This document shows, one piece after another, positions 1-10,048 of a stretch of 64,000 nucleotides of DNA; position 1 is the stretch's first letter; the number at the start of each line of letters is the position of its first letter. This DNA comes from Pholis gunnellus. Taxonomy: Eukaryota > Chordata > Actinopteri > Perciformes > Pholidae. The position numbers and the translations under genes are program-made. Location: assembly GCA_910591455.2 (NCBI GenBank), contig OU342806.1, positions 28,645,517 through 28,709,516 on the forward strand, in the 5' to 3' direction. A model generated the notes under the pieces. It did no database searches and was not told the origin of the DNA. It saw only the letters and a list, made by a program, of their open reading frames with translations.

Positions 1-279
1 CATCACTGGGAATCAAAACACCATGGCTTTGAGAGCACTTGTTTACAGTTGCGCATTAACGTGATTAACCAATGATTTAACTTGCAAGCTAGGACCACTG
101 ATTCGCCAAACCTGCTCGCTTGCCGTCTGTGTTCCACCACAGTCCCCGACGTTGGTCTCATGATTCATTTTTTTTCTAAAGATAGATTTTATTTTGTAGC
201 GAGTAACGAAGGTTTCAGGGGAAATGTATCGGAGTCAAAGTATCAGTTTTCTTTGCAAAATGTAGTGAAGTAAAAGTCA
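1..279. other. Unassigned AT-rich DNA at window start
   Basis: No gene is recognised. The last part (about 200-279), rich in GAAGTAAAAGTC-like sequence, runs into the hAT-like end that follows and may be the interior of the same element. Its left terminus is not visible. Confidence 0.4.
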
Positions 280-374
280 ACAGAAATTTAAAAAGTAAAG
301 TAAAGTACAGATATCCAAAAAAACGACTTAAGTACAGTAACGAAGTATTTCTACTTCGTTACTATACACCACTG
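280..374. mobile_element. Terminal fragment of a non-autonomous hAT-like element
   Basis: The stretch AGTACAGTAACGAAGTA, its partial inverse TACTTCGTTACT, and the end CACCACTG at 367-374 match what I recall of a common fish hAT-derived repeat whose ends read CAGTGGTG. Only this end is in the window, so no target duplication can be scored. Confidence 0.5.
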
Positions 375-436
375 CAAATGAGTTTACTTTGGTTCTTCAC
401 TGTAAAGTACTTTCACAACCAAATATGACAAATATA

Positions 437-953
437 CACTACCGTTCAAAAGTTTGGGGTCACCCAGACAATTTCGTGTCAATCTTCAGTTTCTTCGCAA
501 TTTCTCGCATGGAATAGCCTTCATTTCTAAGAGGAATAGACTGGGGAGTTTCACATGAAAGTTCTCTTTTTCTGGCCATGTTGAGAGTATAATCGAACCC
601 ACAAATGTGATGCTCCAGATACTCAACTAGCTCAAAGGAAGGCCAGTTTTATAGCTTCTCTCACCAGCATAACTGTTTTCAGCTGTGCTAACATATTTGC
701 ACAAGGGTTTTCTAATCATCAATTAGTCTTCTAAGGCGATTAGAACACTGGAGTGATAGTTGCTGGAAATGGGCCTCTTTACACCTATGTAGATATTTCA
801 ATAAAACCAGACGTTTCCACCTAGAATAGTCATTAACCACATTAACAATGTATAGAGTGTATTTCTGATTAATTTAATGTTATCTTCATTGAAAGAAACA
901 GTGCTTTTCTTTGAGAAGGACATTTCTAAGTGACCCCAAACTTTTGAACGGTA

Positions 954-956
<3 letters not shown>
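437..956 (-). mobile_element. Internally deleted Tc1/mariner-like transposon
   Basis: The two ends are inverted repeats of at least 25 bp. The left end begins CACTACCGTTCAAAAG at 437 and the right end finishes CTTTTGAACGGTAGTG at 956. A TA dinucleotide sits at 435-436, as expected for Tc1/mariner insertion. The right side abuts a TG/TA microsatellite, so the second TA has slipped or been lost. At about 520 bp the element is far shorter than an autonomous copy of about 1.6 kb. Only the start of the transposase frame survives, on the minus strand, so the element is non-autonomous. The 580-930 stretch corresponds to the leader upstream of the transposase. Confidence 0.9.
487..579 (-). pseudogene. 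Tc1-like transposase, N-terminal remnant
   Basis: Starting at the ATG whose complement is 577-579, the minus strand encodes about 31 residues beginning MARKRELSC. They include SIPLRNEGYSMREIAKKL, the first helices of the paired-like helix-turn-helix DNA-binding domain of fish Tc1 transposases. The frame then runs almost straight into the terminal repeat, so the rest of the DNA-binding region and the whole DDE catalytic domain are missing. It cannot encode a working transposase. It is a clear marker of which end is 5' (the right end). Confidence 0.85.
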
Positions 957-998
<42 letters not shown>

Positions 999-1017
999 CA
1001 CACACACACACATATAT
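955..1017. repeat. Compound (TG)n-(TA)n-(CA)n microsatellite
   Basis: A TGTGTG run passes into about fifteen TA units and then ACACAC/ATAT. It lies directly against the right end of the Tc1 element. This self-complementary stretch is likely unstable, and the apparent ORFs crossing it are translation of simple repeats. Confidence 0.95.
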
Positions 1018-1639
1018 TAGTGCTGGGCAAGGATTACAATTTTTAATCGCATGTTTTTTTGCGATTAATCGCATTGTTATGCGCAAAATTCAATAATGAA
1101 TTCAAAAGTAGTGTATTGCACACTTTCATTTTAAAAGTACTGCTATATGAACAAAAGTGCAATAATATTTGTTTTGCAAACACTTTAAACAAATTAGGTT
1201 ATTTTTAACAGCAGTATTCCCTTTACACAGTAGCAGAGAAAATACAGTTATGATTCTGATAATAGATATTCAGCCGGTGTTCACAACTTTATTTTTATGT
1301 GTGTAATAGATGCAATTTGAAATATACACCTTGAAAACTGCAAACCTATCTACGTCATGTTTTTTTCCTTTTTTTTTAATGTTTGTTAAATTCTCAGTAG
1401 CGATAACTAAATGATATGCTTATTATACATATTCCAAACAAAAACACTTTAAAAACTCTAAAAGAAATATTTGAATGAATTATTTATTTTTTGCTTGTTT
1501 TGTTATTTCAATCAGGAGAGACTTGTTTTATAGTTTAACAATGATTTATTACACATGCAAATATGAAAAGTGCAAAGTCTTTGGCGATTGGACTCCATCA
1601 TGAAGTACTATCACCGAGGGTAGGGATACTGCGGTCCAA
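1018..1639. other. AT-rich DNA with a hAT-like repeat start
   Basis: The start TAGTGCTGGGCAAGGATTAC, followed by short inverted TTAATCGCA/TGCGATTAA motifs to about 1075, resembles the end of a fish hAT family as I recall it. No matching second end was found. The remaining 500 bp is AT-rich with no coding signal. Confidence 0.3.
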
Positions 1640-1789
1640 TAGGCCTAGTCCCCCAAAAGAAATTTACTTATATAAATAAATAAATACCTTACTATACTGC
1701 TGTGGTGAATTTCCTAAGAACATAAAAAATTAGTCACGAGGGAATTCAAGGCTAGAACGTGAGTGAGTAGATGTTAGACCAGAGGTAAG

Positions 1790-2520
1790 AGGTCAAGGTT
1801 AGTCAAAGCCAAGAATAGAAGAATGTCACGAAGGACTGCAGACTAGGACAGGTTGGGTCAGGTTAGACCGCAGATACAGGATAGTGCGGGTCTAGATAGC
1901 CCATAGTGAAGTATGGTAGGATTTCAACAGATCCCGAAATATATGGTGGGTCGGCCCTGCGGAGGGCCAGAGCGCAGGACGGGATAGGTGAGGGTCAAGC
2001 TAGACCACAGACAAGGATAGGTTGGGTCAGGTTAGACCGCAGCTTAGGATAGTCGGGGGTCACGTTTAGAACGCAGAACAGCATGGTTGGGGGTCTTGCT
2101 GCCTCAGCACAACCAGACCGGGCCGCCCGGGAAACTAGAACGCATGTCAAGCTTTTGACAGGTCTCACAACATTCGGACCACGAAACTAGAAATGATGTC
2201 ATTCTGACTGCGAAACTAGAAATTGTGTCCTTGGACCGGTCTCTCTTCACTTGGACCAGGAAATGAGAAATAGGTCACCTCAGACCCATCTTTCTTTTGG
2301 GAATGGAAAGCGGTCCCGTCGGACCAGGAAACAGACACATTAAGCCAGGTCACGGTCACCTAGGAAACACAGTTACGTTAATCCAGGTCACGTTCACCTA
2401 GGAAGCACAGTCACGATAAGCCAGGTCACGTGAGACCAGGAGATTGAGAAACAGTGTTAGACCAATCAGATGGGGAAACGGTCGAGTCACACCAGAGGAA
2501 AATAGAGTAAGGTAAACACA
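1790..2520. repeat. Degenerate short tandem repeats
   Basis: Between about 1,790 and 2,110 a unit containing GACTAGGACAGGTTGGGTCA and TTAGACCGCAGA-like text recurs with much divergence (around 1,830, 1,985, 2,020). From about 2,120 to 2,520 a second unit family built on CCAGGTCACG and CTAGGAAACACAG follows (2,345, 2,383, 2,423). Period is roughly 40-50 bp and irregular. No coding potential was seen. The array lies downstream of the recombinase in its reading direction. Confidence 0.6.
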
Positions 2521-2533
2521 GCAGGGAGGGCGC

Positions 2534-3373
2534 GGTATTATACCGTGATGAGAGACTATCCATTAGCACGCTAGAGAAATATCTTTAGTGTTATTAGAAG
2601 GAACATTTTCAGAAGGATATAATGCTATCCCCTGCTATGAGCCGATACTAATAATATGACCTACCAATAATATAACAATCGACGTGAACATGTCACCACC
2701 ACCAGTTATATGCATTCCTTACCGGATTTTAAGGCTTCAATGATCTTTGCTTCTCAAGGATGGTGTTGAGATCAGAGTGGACGTAAGACGTGAAGGCAGA
2801 GGATGACCAACGACCCAATTTTGTAGGGTAGTAGAGGAGATGCCTTGTTAGCTGCCGAAGTAGCGGCCCTATTCTAAAAGAGTGCTCAGAGTGTAGCTGA
2901 GGTGAGAAGTAGAGTCTAGTGAGGATAACCTCCAACTGCTACCACGTTTTGGATAAAGGAATGTTACCTGGGGTAAGAATAGTGGAGCAACTAATAGGTC
3001 GTACCCAGAGGAACTTAAGCATGGATTTGAAAGGGCAAAACCCAGTCTATCTAAGCCACAACTACTGTGCAGCACCTCCGCATTTGGAGTGTTTAAGCCA
3101 TGAGTTACCAGCCAAGTCACGTACCAATTAGACCACAATGGTGTGAGCCCAACAGACTTGAGAGCCAAGGTCTTATACCGTGATGCGAAGATCCACTTGA
3201 ACAATAGAATGCGAGAGGTAGCTTTAGAGATAATATAAAGAACATTTTGCATGAATGAGATAATGCTATTGGACAAATTAAATGACATGCAAAAATGCCA
3301 GAAACAAAGTCAACATGACACCACCACCAGTTATATGCATCACTTACCGTACACATTTTTAAGGCTTTAATGA
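2534..3373 (-). repeat. Two diverged copies of an exon-edge block
   Basis: Blocks 2,534-2,745 and 3,169-3,373 share TTATACCGTGATG at one end and ACACCACCACCAGTTATATG-like sequence plus CTTACCG and TTTTTAAGGCTT at the other. On the minus strand each has a GGTAAG-type splice donor just after an AAGCCTTAAAA stretch. The first block directly follows the recombinase stop codon; the second stands 600 bp upstream. The arrangement suggests an internal duplication of the 3' end of the element. Confidence 0.55.
2729..3032 (-). pseudogene. Tyrosine recombinase C-terminal domain, broken
   Basis: Read on the minus strand, about 100 residues follow the C-terminal half of a tyrosine recombinase. The start is a CP..SMLKFL stretch, then an ILTPGNIPL loop, then HSFRIG, the HxxR box with catalytic His and Arg at about 2,872-2,883. 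After that comes LGRWSSSAFTSYV, with the likely nucleophile Tyr at 2,783-2,785, and a stop at the end of the domain. An in-frame stop follows the SKTW residues, and the alpha-helical segment after the HxxR box is poorly conserved. Among fish elements this layout is typical of DIRS, Ngaro and Crypton recombinases. I cannot choose between them, because no reverse transcriptase is visible nearby. These enzymes recombine circular intermediates into the genome. This copy is dead. Confidence 0.75.
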
Positions 3374-4779
3374 GCTTGAGTTACCCTTTGTGTCTAGCAA
3401 ACCACAGGCCTTGACAGAACCCCTCAAAACCCGCGGATGGCCTGCATCCGTGTCGACGTTTTAGTGAATCAGCGAAAATCACCAGCTTGTTTGTAGAATG
3501 TTACACCATTCCAGTGACTGCACAACGATCTGACACACAGGTCAGCGTGGGACCTGTCATCAAGGTAGATTGTGCATCTTAGGAAAAGGAAGATGCCATA
3601 TCCAACGAGCAGGAGAGGAAAAGCGCATCCCTAGGGGAGGAGCTTGAATTGAGGCAATTAGACTTGATGTATAAATGTCCAAGTATGTTTTGCCACTAAT
3701 CCGCCTTAACCAATATGGACAGACTCTTACATGTTCATTCCTCCCCTGCAGTTTAACCCAGTGTGTTTCATACGTCCAGAGACCATTACGATTATACAAA
3801 GCAGCCAGGTGAAGCGCCACTAAGCAACATCTTTTGAGCAAACGCACCCACTCACTCCAAAATAATAGAGGCACTGATATGAGCTACGAGCCCAATAATC
3901 GGAATCCTATCGCATGATTTCACTGCCCAACTATGATGTAAAAAGAGGAATAGAGCTGAACCAAGTGGAATAAACCACAAATAACGTTAAGGCACACAAT
4001 CTTCTTTAAGATACGACGTAATGTCATACTTTCATTTACATCGTATCACCATAATTGCACTGAATTCTAACGCTGCGTAGCGATACAGTTCCATTAAATT
4101 ACTAAAATTAGGTACTTTATCTTTTAAGATGCAAGTTCTTAAAAAGCTTCTGTTATGTCATTTAATCTATAAAAGCAACCCTTACTTACATGACATATTC
4201 CTTCGACTTCTTGATTTAATAATCAGCTGCTGACTACATACAAACGTTGATACAACTGTTGGGCTACGTCCATTTATAGGGGACTAATTCATCACGCACT
4301 TTGATGTTCCGGACCTTTGCATGAGGAACTCTCAAATTGGACTTTGTAGAACTCTATTTCAATACCCAGCTCTATGAGTTATTATTCTCTAAGACACCAG
4401 AGACGTACCAACAACATGGCTGTGAAGAATAAAAGACGAGTGTTAACCATAGATATACCCATAGAATGTTGGTATAGCTAACACAAGCCATGAACCAACC
4501 TCCACAATGCCGAGGAGGGATTGTAGTCAGCTGTAGCCTCATATTCATAAACTACTTTATCGCCTTAGCCAAGCCCTGTTAGGAAAGAAGTAAAGTATTA
4601 CATGTATCATAAAGAAACAAAGGTTAAATATCCTGTAAACTATTGGATTTGGCTGCCAAACATTTACACAAATTAAACCTTGCTGTTCTGAAGCATCTCA
4701 AACGAATTGGCCCATCTCCTATAATCCCCAGACATGTCAGTGTTTTATCAGTGCACCATTTGTGATATACAATTGATCA
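3374..4779. other. Non-coding interior with a relative of the 41.5-kb flank repeat
   Basis: No recognisable domain. A minus-strand ORF at 3,560-3,874 (104 codons) matches nothing I know. The stretch about 4,225-4,370 (GATACAACTGTTGGGCTAC, GGGACTAATTCAT) resembles the duplicated flank at 41,484-41,713 and 46,791-47,020, so all three belong to one dispersed repeat. Confidence 0.4.
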
Positions 4780-5259
4780 TGAGCACAGCCCGTGTCAGAT
4801 TGAATTCGGAGGTGCATGACCAAACCGTGACCACTTGCGGGCCTACCCGCATCACGCGCCTGCCGTGATTACCTGCCGCGAGTACACATCGCGCCCATCA
4901 CTACGGAGATGATAAACTAAGTTTAACTGCTGCTTAGTTGTGTTTCCGCTCATAATGATTGTAGTCTCGTGAATGCGCTCCACTTCCACTACTGGAACAG
5001 GTGCTATCATACTGATTAAATGAGTGATGCTCCGGAGCTCCAGACGTGTGTCAGACCCATGATTTCCTCATTTGTCGGGAAATGACGAGGCGCGGAAACA
5101 AAGTCTCTGTTAAACCGCGAGGAGCCTGAACTGTCCTGTGGAGCTGATTTAACATGGCTACTGGTTGCCGCATGGAGTCCTGGTGGCGCCGATGTTAATA
5201 TAATAGAAGCAGCATCGTTTACCAGAGATTGAAGACCAGCATCGACGGAGTGGATGAAG

Positions 5260-5607
5260 CTACCCAGTGGAAATTACGGTGTTGTCTGCAATGGAGGCCA
5301 GGAGTTGCTGGTGGAGAAAGAGTACGGGACGCGACTCCGCCTGCGGAGCTCGGGATGAGCCTGATTCTTCCGGTGCGCCCACCGGCGATGGATCGACTGA
5401 TCGCGAGTAACTGTTAGCCTTACTCGGATACCACCGCGAACTTCTAGCTGAGCCAAGAGGGCCTCTTGCTTGTCTGTGGGGAGCTGCTGCGCCGCGCTGG
5501 GCGAGTGCTCCTGCGCCGGCCACCTGGCGGGCTGAATGCCGGCTCCGGCTAAACATTGATGTTGAGACCCGACTCTTCCTGAAACGATCAAAGTCGGGAT
5601 CCGTCAT
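5260..5607 (-). other. GC-rich ORF stretch, possible gag-like 5' end
   Basis: Two overlapping minus-strand frames (115 and 105 codons) are rich in Ala, Gln, Arg and Pro, and one begins MTDPDFDRFRKSR. Composition and position, at the 5' side of the recombinase-bearing element, would suit the start of a retrotransposon gag-like ORF, but I see no diagnostic motif. The surrounding 4,780-5,640 is clearly richer in CpG than its neighbours. It could equally be a promoter-like CpG stretch. Confidence 0.2.
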
Positions 5608-5640
5608 TGTCTAATTTACCCACAACTAGATGTTTAAAAG

Positions 5641-6210
5641 GGTAAGGGGAATTGTATCGCTTCACGTCTGCTTAGCTGAAATGACAACTGACAGCAGCAG
5701 AGAGAACACTTTTAAAGTTGACCGCACAGATATGATTGGCTTAAGGACACTGTGCCGAATCTGGTTGGATAGTTAAAAGTGCACGCCCCCAATCAGCTGA
5801 TAGAGTAATTACAAGGAGAGGAGAGACAGAGATTACCCGTTAGTGTCTTCCTGACTGAACTTGGCTTGAGCTCCATTTTGGTCAGACACATATGCAACGC
5901 TGATTACCGTAATATGTGTGGTATTTGTTATAAATTTACATTGGTACATAGAGGGTGATAAGAAGCTGTACCTGGAGGGACTTGTGGAATATTGGAATAT
6001 GTGCATGCATTGTTTCCTGGGAAGCTGCATGGGTATGCAATATGTGGTGACTGATGACAAAAATTCCTCCACCAACCCATGATGTTGCAGTTTACATGCA
6101 TGTCTGTCCAAAATATCATCACTTCATCATTTTATCCTGTTAGAAGTTTATGTGAAATTGTTATAATTAGTAAATTAATAATTGGGTTATGACCAAAAAT
6201 GTGTTTTTTG
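5641..6210. other. No recognised feature
   Basis: Ordinary AT-rich DNA. The minus-strand ORFs at 5,833-6,122 overlap in two frames and show no motif. Confidence 0.5.
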
Positions 6211-6480
6211 AGGTCACAGTGACCTTTAACTTGAATTCTAATCAGTTCATCCTGGAGTCCAAGTGGATGTTTGTGCCAAATAATGGGAAAAAAAAGCTGG
6301 AGGCATTTCTAAGATATCCCGTTTTCCAGAACGGGACGGAGACAAGGTCACCGTGACTTTGACCTTTGACTTCAAAAATCAATTCATCCTTGAGTCCCAA
6401 TTTCAATAAATTTTCTTCCAGGTGGGGAACAACCCAAACACATAAGGCCTCCGGCCACTGCTGTTGCTTAAAAGGCATAC
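6211..6480 (+). repeat. Dispersed fish repeat, two tandem units
   Basis: Two related units begin AGGTCACAGTGACC (6,211) and AGGTCACCGTGAC (6,345). Each continues with TTCATCCT(G/T)GAGTCC, and the first also carries GTTTGTGCCAAA and AAGATATC. The second unit ends in ACAACCCAAACACATAAGGC-like sequence and CTCCGGCCACTGCTGTTGC. I know this wording as an abundant percomorph repeat of about 140-bp units. Its class is uncertain to me. Confidence 0.75.
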
Positions 6481-7145
6481 AAATAATATCACAAATTGAA
6501 CTGAATACTATAATGTACTGAAACCAATGGGACATTGGAATGTGTGAAAGATATTTAAAAATTAGAGCTCCACTCGCATGGATTGGTAAATGGTTTTCAG
6601 TAATATAAGCTGGAAGCACCTTCGATTTACAAGGCTGGTTGTGCAAAACTACCAGTCCTTTTAAGGATAATAACGTGAGTTGATTTAGTATCTGGTTGAT
6701 AAATGATTCAATTCTCACTTTAGGTAGCACAAGCAAGTGTTTTATCACCTGCGGCGAGTGATGGGATCATTTTTTGCCAACACTCTTACAGCGTGCTGGC
6801 AGGCATGCAACCATCGCCGCGCTTTCATATGTTCATATCAATTCCCATATCTGTGGATGGATAAGGCTTTTTTTTTACTGCCAAATTTAAAGCTTTGCTT
6901 CATATACTGTAAGTAGAGCAGCAGTTCTGCCCTTGAAGCATGAAGCACAAATTGAGAGGCTGTCTTGGCGGCTTCCTATAAGCCTGCACTGTTCCTCCTC
7001 CACCCCCCTCCTCCCGTCTTCCTCTCTCTCTGGGTCCCTATGTCTCGGGGACAGATGGTGAGTGTCAGCAGCATGCCAGTCCTCATATCTCACTACGGGC
7101 CTCTGCCATGGAGAGAGATGCTTTTGCACAATGTCTGGGTGTGTC
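6481..7145. other. No recognised feature
   Basis: A long minus-strand ORF at 6,242-6,748 is partly inside the preceding repeat and has no domain. A poly-T run lies at about 6,868. The pyrimidine-rich 6,990-7,040 stretch foreshadows the polypurine tract that follows. Confidence 0.5.
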
Positions 7146-7590
7146 TTTTTAATCCAATGAAGGAGGGGAAGAGAGAGGAAGAGGGAAGATGAAATGCATG
7201 GGGAGAGCAGAAGGAGAGAGGGAGAGATGTTTAATGCAATAAAAGAGGGGAGAGAGATTCATGCAGGGGAAGTAAGGCAGACGAGGAGTAAGAGGATGAG
7301 AGGGAATGAGATAGGAGGTAGGGAATGTCATGCAGGGAAGGATGAGACAAAGAGAGAACAGCGAGATGTGTATGGCAGCGAAGGAGTGACAAGGAAGGGA
7401 GAGATAAAGAAAAAGAAATTGCATGGAGAGAGTAAAAGGAGGGAGGGAGGAGAGGTAAGGAGGGATTTTCTTAGTCTTTCAAGTCGGACTTATCTGGCAT
7501 ATTCAGTGAAGCTGATTGGTCCGGTTGCCATGGTGATGTAGTGGGCTTGGGAGAGAGAGAGAGAGAGGGAGGAAGAAGGAGACTTTTGAG
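7146..7590. repeat. Polypurine (GA-rich) low-complexity tract
   Basis: The plus strand is dominated by GAGAGA, GGAAG and AAGGA words for about 310 bp (7,155-7,465) and again at 7,550-7,582. The long overlapping ORFs here (7,149-7,541) come from the strand bias. Such tracts can adopt triplex structures. Confidence 0.85.
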
Positions 7591-7683
7591 TTTTGATATC
7601 CTTCGAAAAAGCACGTCTCTTAAAAGAAACACCCCATTCGCTGCACCACAAAACCCACACATGTTGGCACCCAGAACACCACC

Positions 7684-7684
<1 letters not shown>

Positions 7685-7726
<42 letters not shown>
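7685..7726. repeat. (CA)21 microsatellite
   Basis: An uninterrupted CA run of about 42 bp. The five overlapping ORFs reading His-Thr or Val-Cys across it are artefacts. Confidence 0.98.
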
Positions 7727-7728
<2 letters not shown>

Positions 7729-8189
7729 CTCCAACCAGATTTATCAGAGTACAAACTGAGCAGTACATCCCTTTTATGCCCATACATGCCAATACATGGC
7801 ATTGCGTGGTACACACAGTACAGGTCTTGCCTTCATCGTGCTGCTCTTAGGGGCTGACTCCACTGATCACCAAGCTTATACTAAACAGAGCCATTACATG
7901 ATATAATGAATGAAGACATTGCCCAATTAAAAGTGACAGAAACCAGCATGTTATGGTTCCGAACCAGCCCATTACCCCTTGGAATTACACAAAGTAACAA
8001 GGTTACAGGGTTCATTTGTTTTTCATTTTACAAGGGTTCAGGCTGGTCCCATCTTGCATTCGTAGCTATACCTTTGATAAATAATGCGCCGTAATCTGAA
8101 GATATCCCACTTAAATAATTTTGTGTGTTACTTAATCATGAACAAGGAAGTATAAAGGCTGCAAAATCACACTCAGGGTGTCCAACAAT
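7727..8189. other. No recognised feature
   Basis: Unique-looking DNA with no coding motif. Confidence 0.5.
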
Positions 8190-8347
8190 CAGCGATCTAT
8201 CAGCCAGGAGAGCCCTAACTGTTCCCGATGTGAAATGAGAAGTTAGCGTTGATATATTTGTCACGTAGCTTCTGTGGTTATTTCAACCCAAACGATCTAT
8301 TCCTAAACCTAACAAACTACTTCACAATCTATACCTAAACCTAACTA

Positions 8348-9834
8348 CAGTTTTTTTCAATTGCTAACAAGCAGTGTTCAATACTGAAACCACGTGTTCA
8401 AAACTCTTCACACATTCTGCATTACCAAGATTTATTTTGGCCAAACGGTTAATCTAACCTCCAAAACTCACTCAGACCAACAAAACACTTCATACACGTC
8501 TCAAAATAAGCTTGTTCCACCCATCACTGGCAACAAATTCTCATTCAGAAAACATGCATGTCACTCAGAACACACTGACCTAAAAAACACCAGCAACAGG
8601 GAGCATTACATAAATTATGAACTTTTATTTAGTTAGAATGAATTTTCACATAACCAGTATTTCAATATAGAATAACAGATTTTTAATTTATTGAATGTAC
8701 TAAAGCATACGTATGCAACAAGAATGAATCAGAAATATATATATTTTTTTAATATAGTACTTCATTTGTCAAAATACTGTAAATAGGTGACAAAAGAAAA
8801 AAAAAATCCTGAAGTTCCAGGGCAAAAAAAAGAAAAAGTCAACAACACGTGTAGTCTAATCACTCATTGTAAAGTTCTGTGATGGTTCTAGTCCTCCCTC
8901 TCTCTTGGATTAGGCCACATGTTCTCATCAACATCACATCTGATGTCTTCTCTGGCAATGTATCTTGGAAAGTATCTTTAGGAATGTCTAACCCAACCCT
9001 GGCAGTCTTCAGGAGAAATGTCTCCACACTCCGCATTCATTACCTCCAGTAAAGTCATCTGGTCATGTGGATGGTGGTCATAAACCTTCCACCTCCATGC
9101 AGAGAAAACTCCTCCTATTGTCCTGTAATATGTATCATCTCACCTGTTGTTTTGCTGGAAAATTTGTATTATTGACGCAACTGTTGAGCGGGGCAGATTA
9201 GGTTGCACCCTTAGACCGGCCTCTCTCAAAGTGAGACCGTGGTTTACAACATGGTCAGTAATTGTGGCCCTTATTTCATCCGATATCACCGCTCTTGGTC
9301 TTCCTCTCCTTTGTCCTCCACTCTCCCTCGTACCACTCCTCTTTCCCCACCAACCTGTCTTCTGTGATCCATATTTCCAAACAAAATCAGTTCCAAGCTA
9401 TCCCCTTTTACTGAAACATGGTAATTAGACTAAAACAAGACACCTGGGCTGGCTTTGAGCTGAAATTGCAATTAGCTTGGAATGATTATTATTTAATTTT
9501 CATTCATTTTCTATATTTCAAAATAATTACTGCAGAAATGTTTGAAATTTGCCATCATTCTGATTTGAATGTGCTTTTATCAGTTTTGAAAGCAGTGTGT
9601 TAGCATATGAAAAATGTCCTGCAAATACATAGTTTTTTGCAGTTTGTGGAGTATGAATGACAAAAGTGTTTGTGAATTTTGAAAAATGTGGTGATTGAAT
9701 GCATTTTGTCTGAAAGCAATGAAAAATGATTCACAGTTTGGTCCGTATACACTTGTGTGTCGCTGAACGTGTGAAGAGTTTTGAACATGTGGTTTCAGTA
9801 TTGAACACTGCTTGTTAGCAATTGAAAAAAACTG
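8348..9834 (-). mobile_element. IS630/Tc1-superfamily transposon, internally deleted
   Basis: Ends are inverted repeats of about 60 bp. The left end begins CAGTTTTTTTCAATTGCTAA at 8,348 and the right end closes with its complement at 9,834. They continue through GTGTTCAATACTGAAACCAC and TTCAAAACTCTTCACA. TA lies at both flanks (8,346-8,347 and 9,835-9,836), the expected target duplication. Inside, the minus strand keeps the two ends of a transposase of a family common in fish, distantly similar to bacterial IS630 enzymes. The catalytic middle is gone. Outward from the long inverted repeats, more diverged palindromy can be traced. Confidence 0.9.
8888..9372 (-). pseudogene. IS630-like transposase, ends only
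   Basis: From an ATG at 9,370-9,372 the minus strand encodes an Arg/Gly-rich start. After a one-base frame change comes RPRAVISDEIRATITDHVV and a helix-turn-helix region ending around QPNLPRSTVASII, then a stop. The C-terminal part resumes at about 9,115: FSAWRWKVYD, then MTLLEVMN, GWVRHS, an in-frame stop, RYFPRYIAREDI and a terminal PNPRERED before TAG at 8,888-8,890. In intact relatives about 200 residues with the DDE triad lie between these parts, and here almost all of that is deleted. The product would bind the inverted repeats when active. Recognition is from recalled family motifs. Confidence 0.8.
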
Positions 9835-9994
9835 TAAGTAGGTTTGTTTCCTAAACCTGAGTTTCCTGTGATGACGGAAGTTTATTTTGAAAAGTAAGTA
9901 TCTTAAGTAACACATTTACATAATTATGTAAATTGGAATAGAATTAAATCAAATATTACAGTTATACAAATCCTTATACACTAGTGAGACTTTC

Positions 9995-10002
9995 GTTTAG
10001 TG
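9995..10002. repeat. 8-bp target duplication, left of hAT-1
   Basis: GTTTAGTG here is repeated exactly at 23,909-23,916, immediately outside the two inverted ends of the 13.9-kb element. Eight-bp duplications are diagnostic of hAT transposition. Confidence 0.93.
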
Positions 10003-10033
10003 CAGGGGTGGCCAACCAGTCAAAGACCAAGAG

Positions 10034-10048
10034 AAATGCATTTTCTAG
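10034..10048 (+). mobile_element. Residual 3' terminus of a family-B Helitron-like unit
   Basis: AAATGCATTTTCTAG matches the last 15 bases of the family-B units at 12,353-12,367 and 20,667-20,681. It sits between the hAT-1 edge and the first longer unit, as if an earlier unit had been reduced to its tail. Confidence 0.5.

Larger units (their letters stand above)
1640..5640 (-). mobile_element. Decayed composite element with a tyrosine recombinase (DIRS/Ngaro/Crypton type)
   Basis: I group these 4 kb because the pieces read consistently on the minus strand. A GC-rich ORF-bearing stretch (about 4,780-5,620) would be the 5' side, two duplicated exon-edge blocks and a recombinase domain (2,729-3,032) lie in the middle, and degenerate short tandem repeats (1,790-2,520) form the 3' side. 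The recombinase is well supported. That all of this is one element is inference: no reverse transcriptase, terminal repeats or target duplication were seen. Frames are broken throughout. Confidence 0.45.
8190..9910. repeat. Dispersed repeat D, copy 2, split by a transposon
   Basis: The left part, to 8,347, contains CGATCTATTCCTAAACCTAAC. The right part, from 9,835, contains TTTCCTAAACCTGAG, TTCCTGTGATGACGGAAG and TTTATTTTGAAAAG. Together they read like the interior of repeat D, seen whole at 27,837-28,157, where CCTAACTAAGTG and GTTGCCTAAATC are contiguous. The 1.49-kb transposon at 8,348-9,834 has landed in the middle. Confidence 0.6.

Noticed and set aside
798..1096. ORFs across the TG/TA/CA microsatellite
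   Set aside because: The peptides are runs of Ile-Tyr, Val-Cys and Thr-His, which come from translating the simple repeat.
7149..7850. Seven overlapping ORFs of 64-115 codons
   Set aside because: All derive from the polypurine tract or the CA microsatellite. They occur on both strands and in several frames at once.
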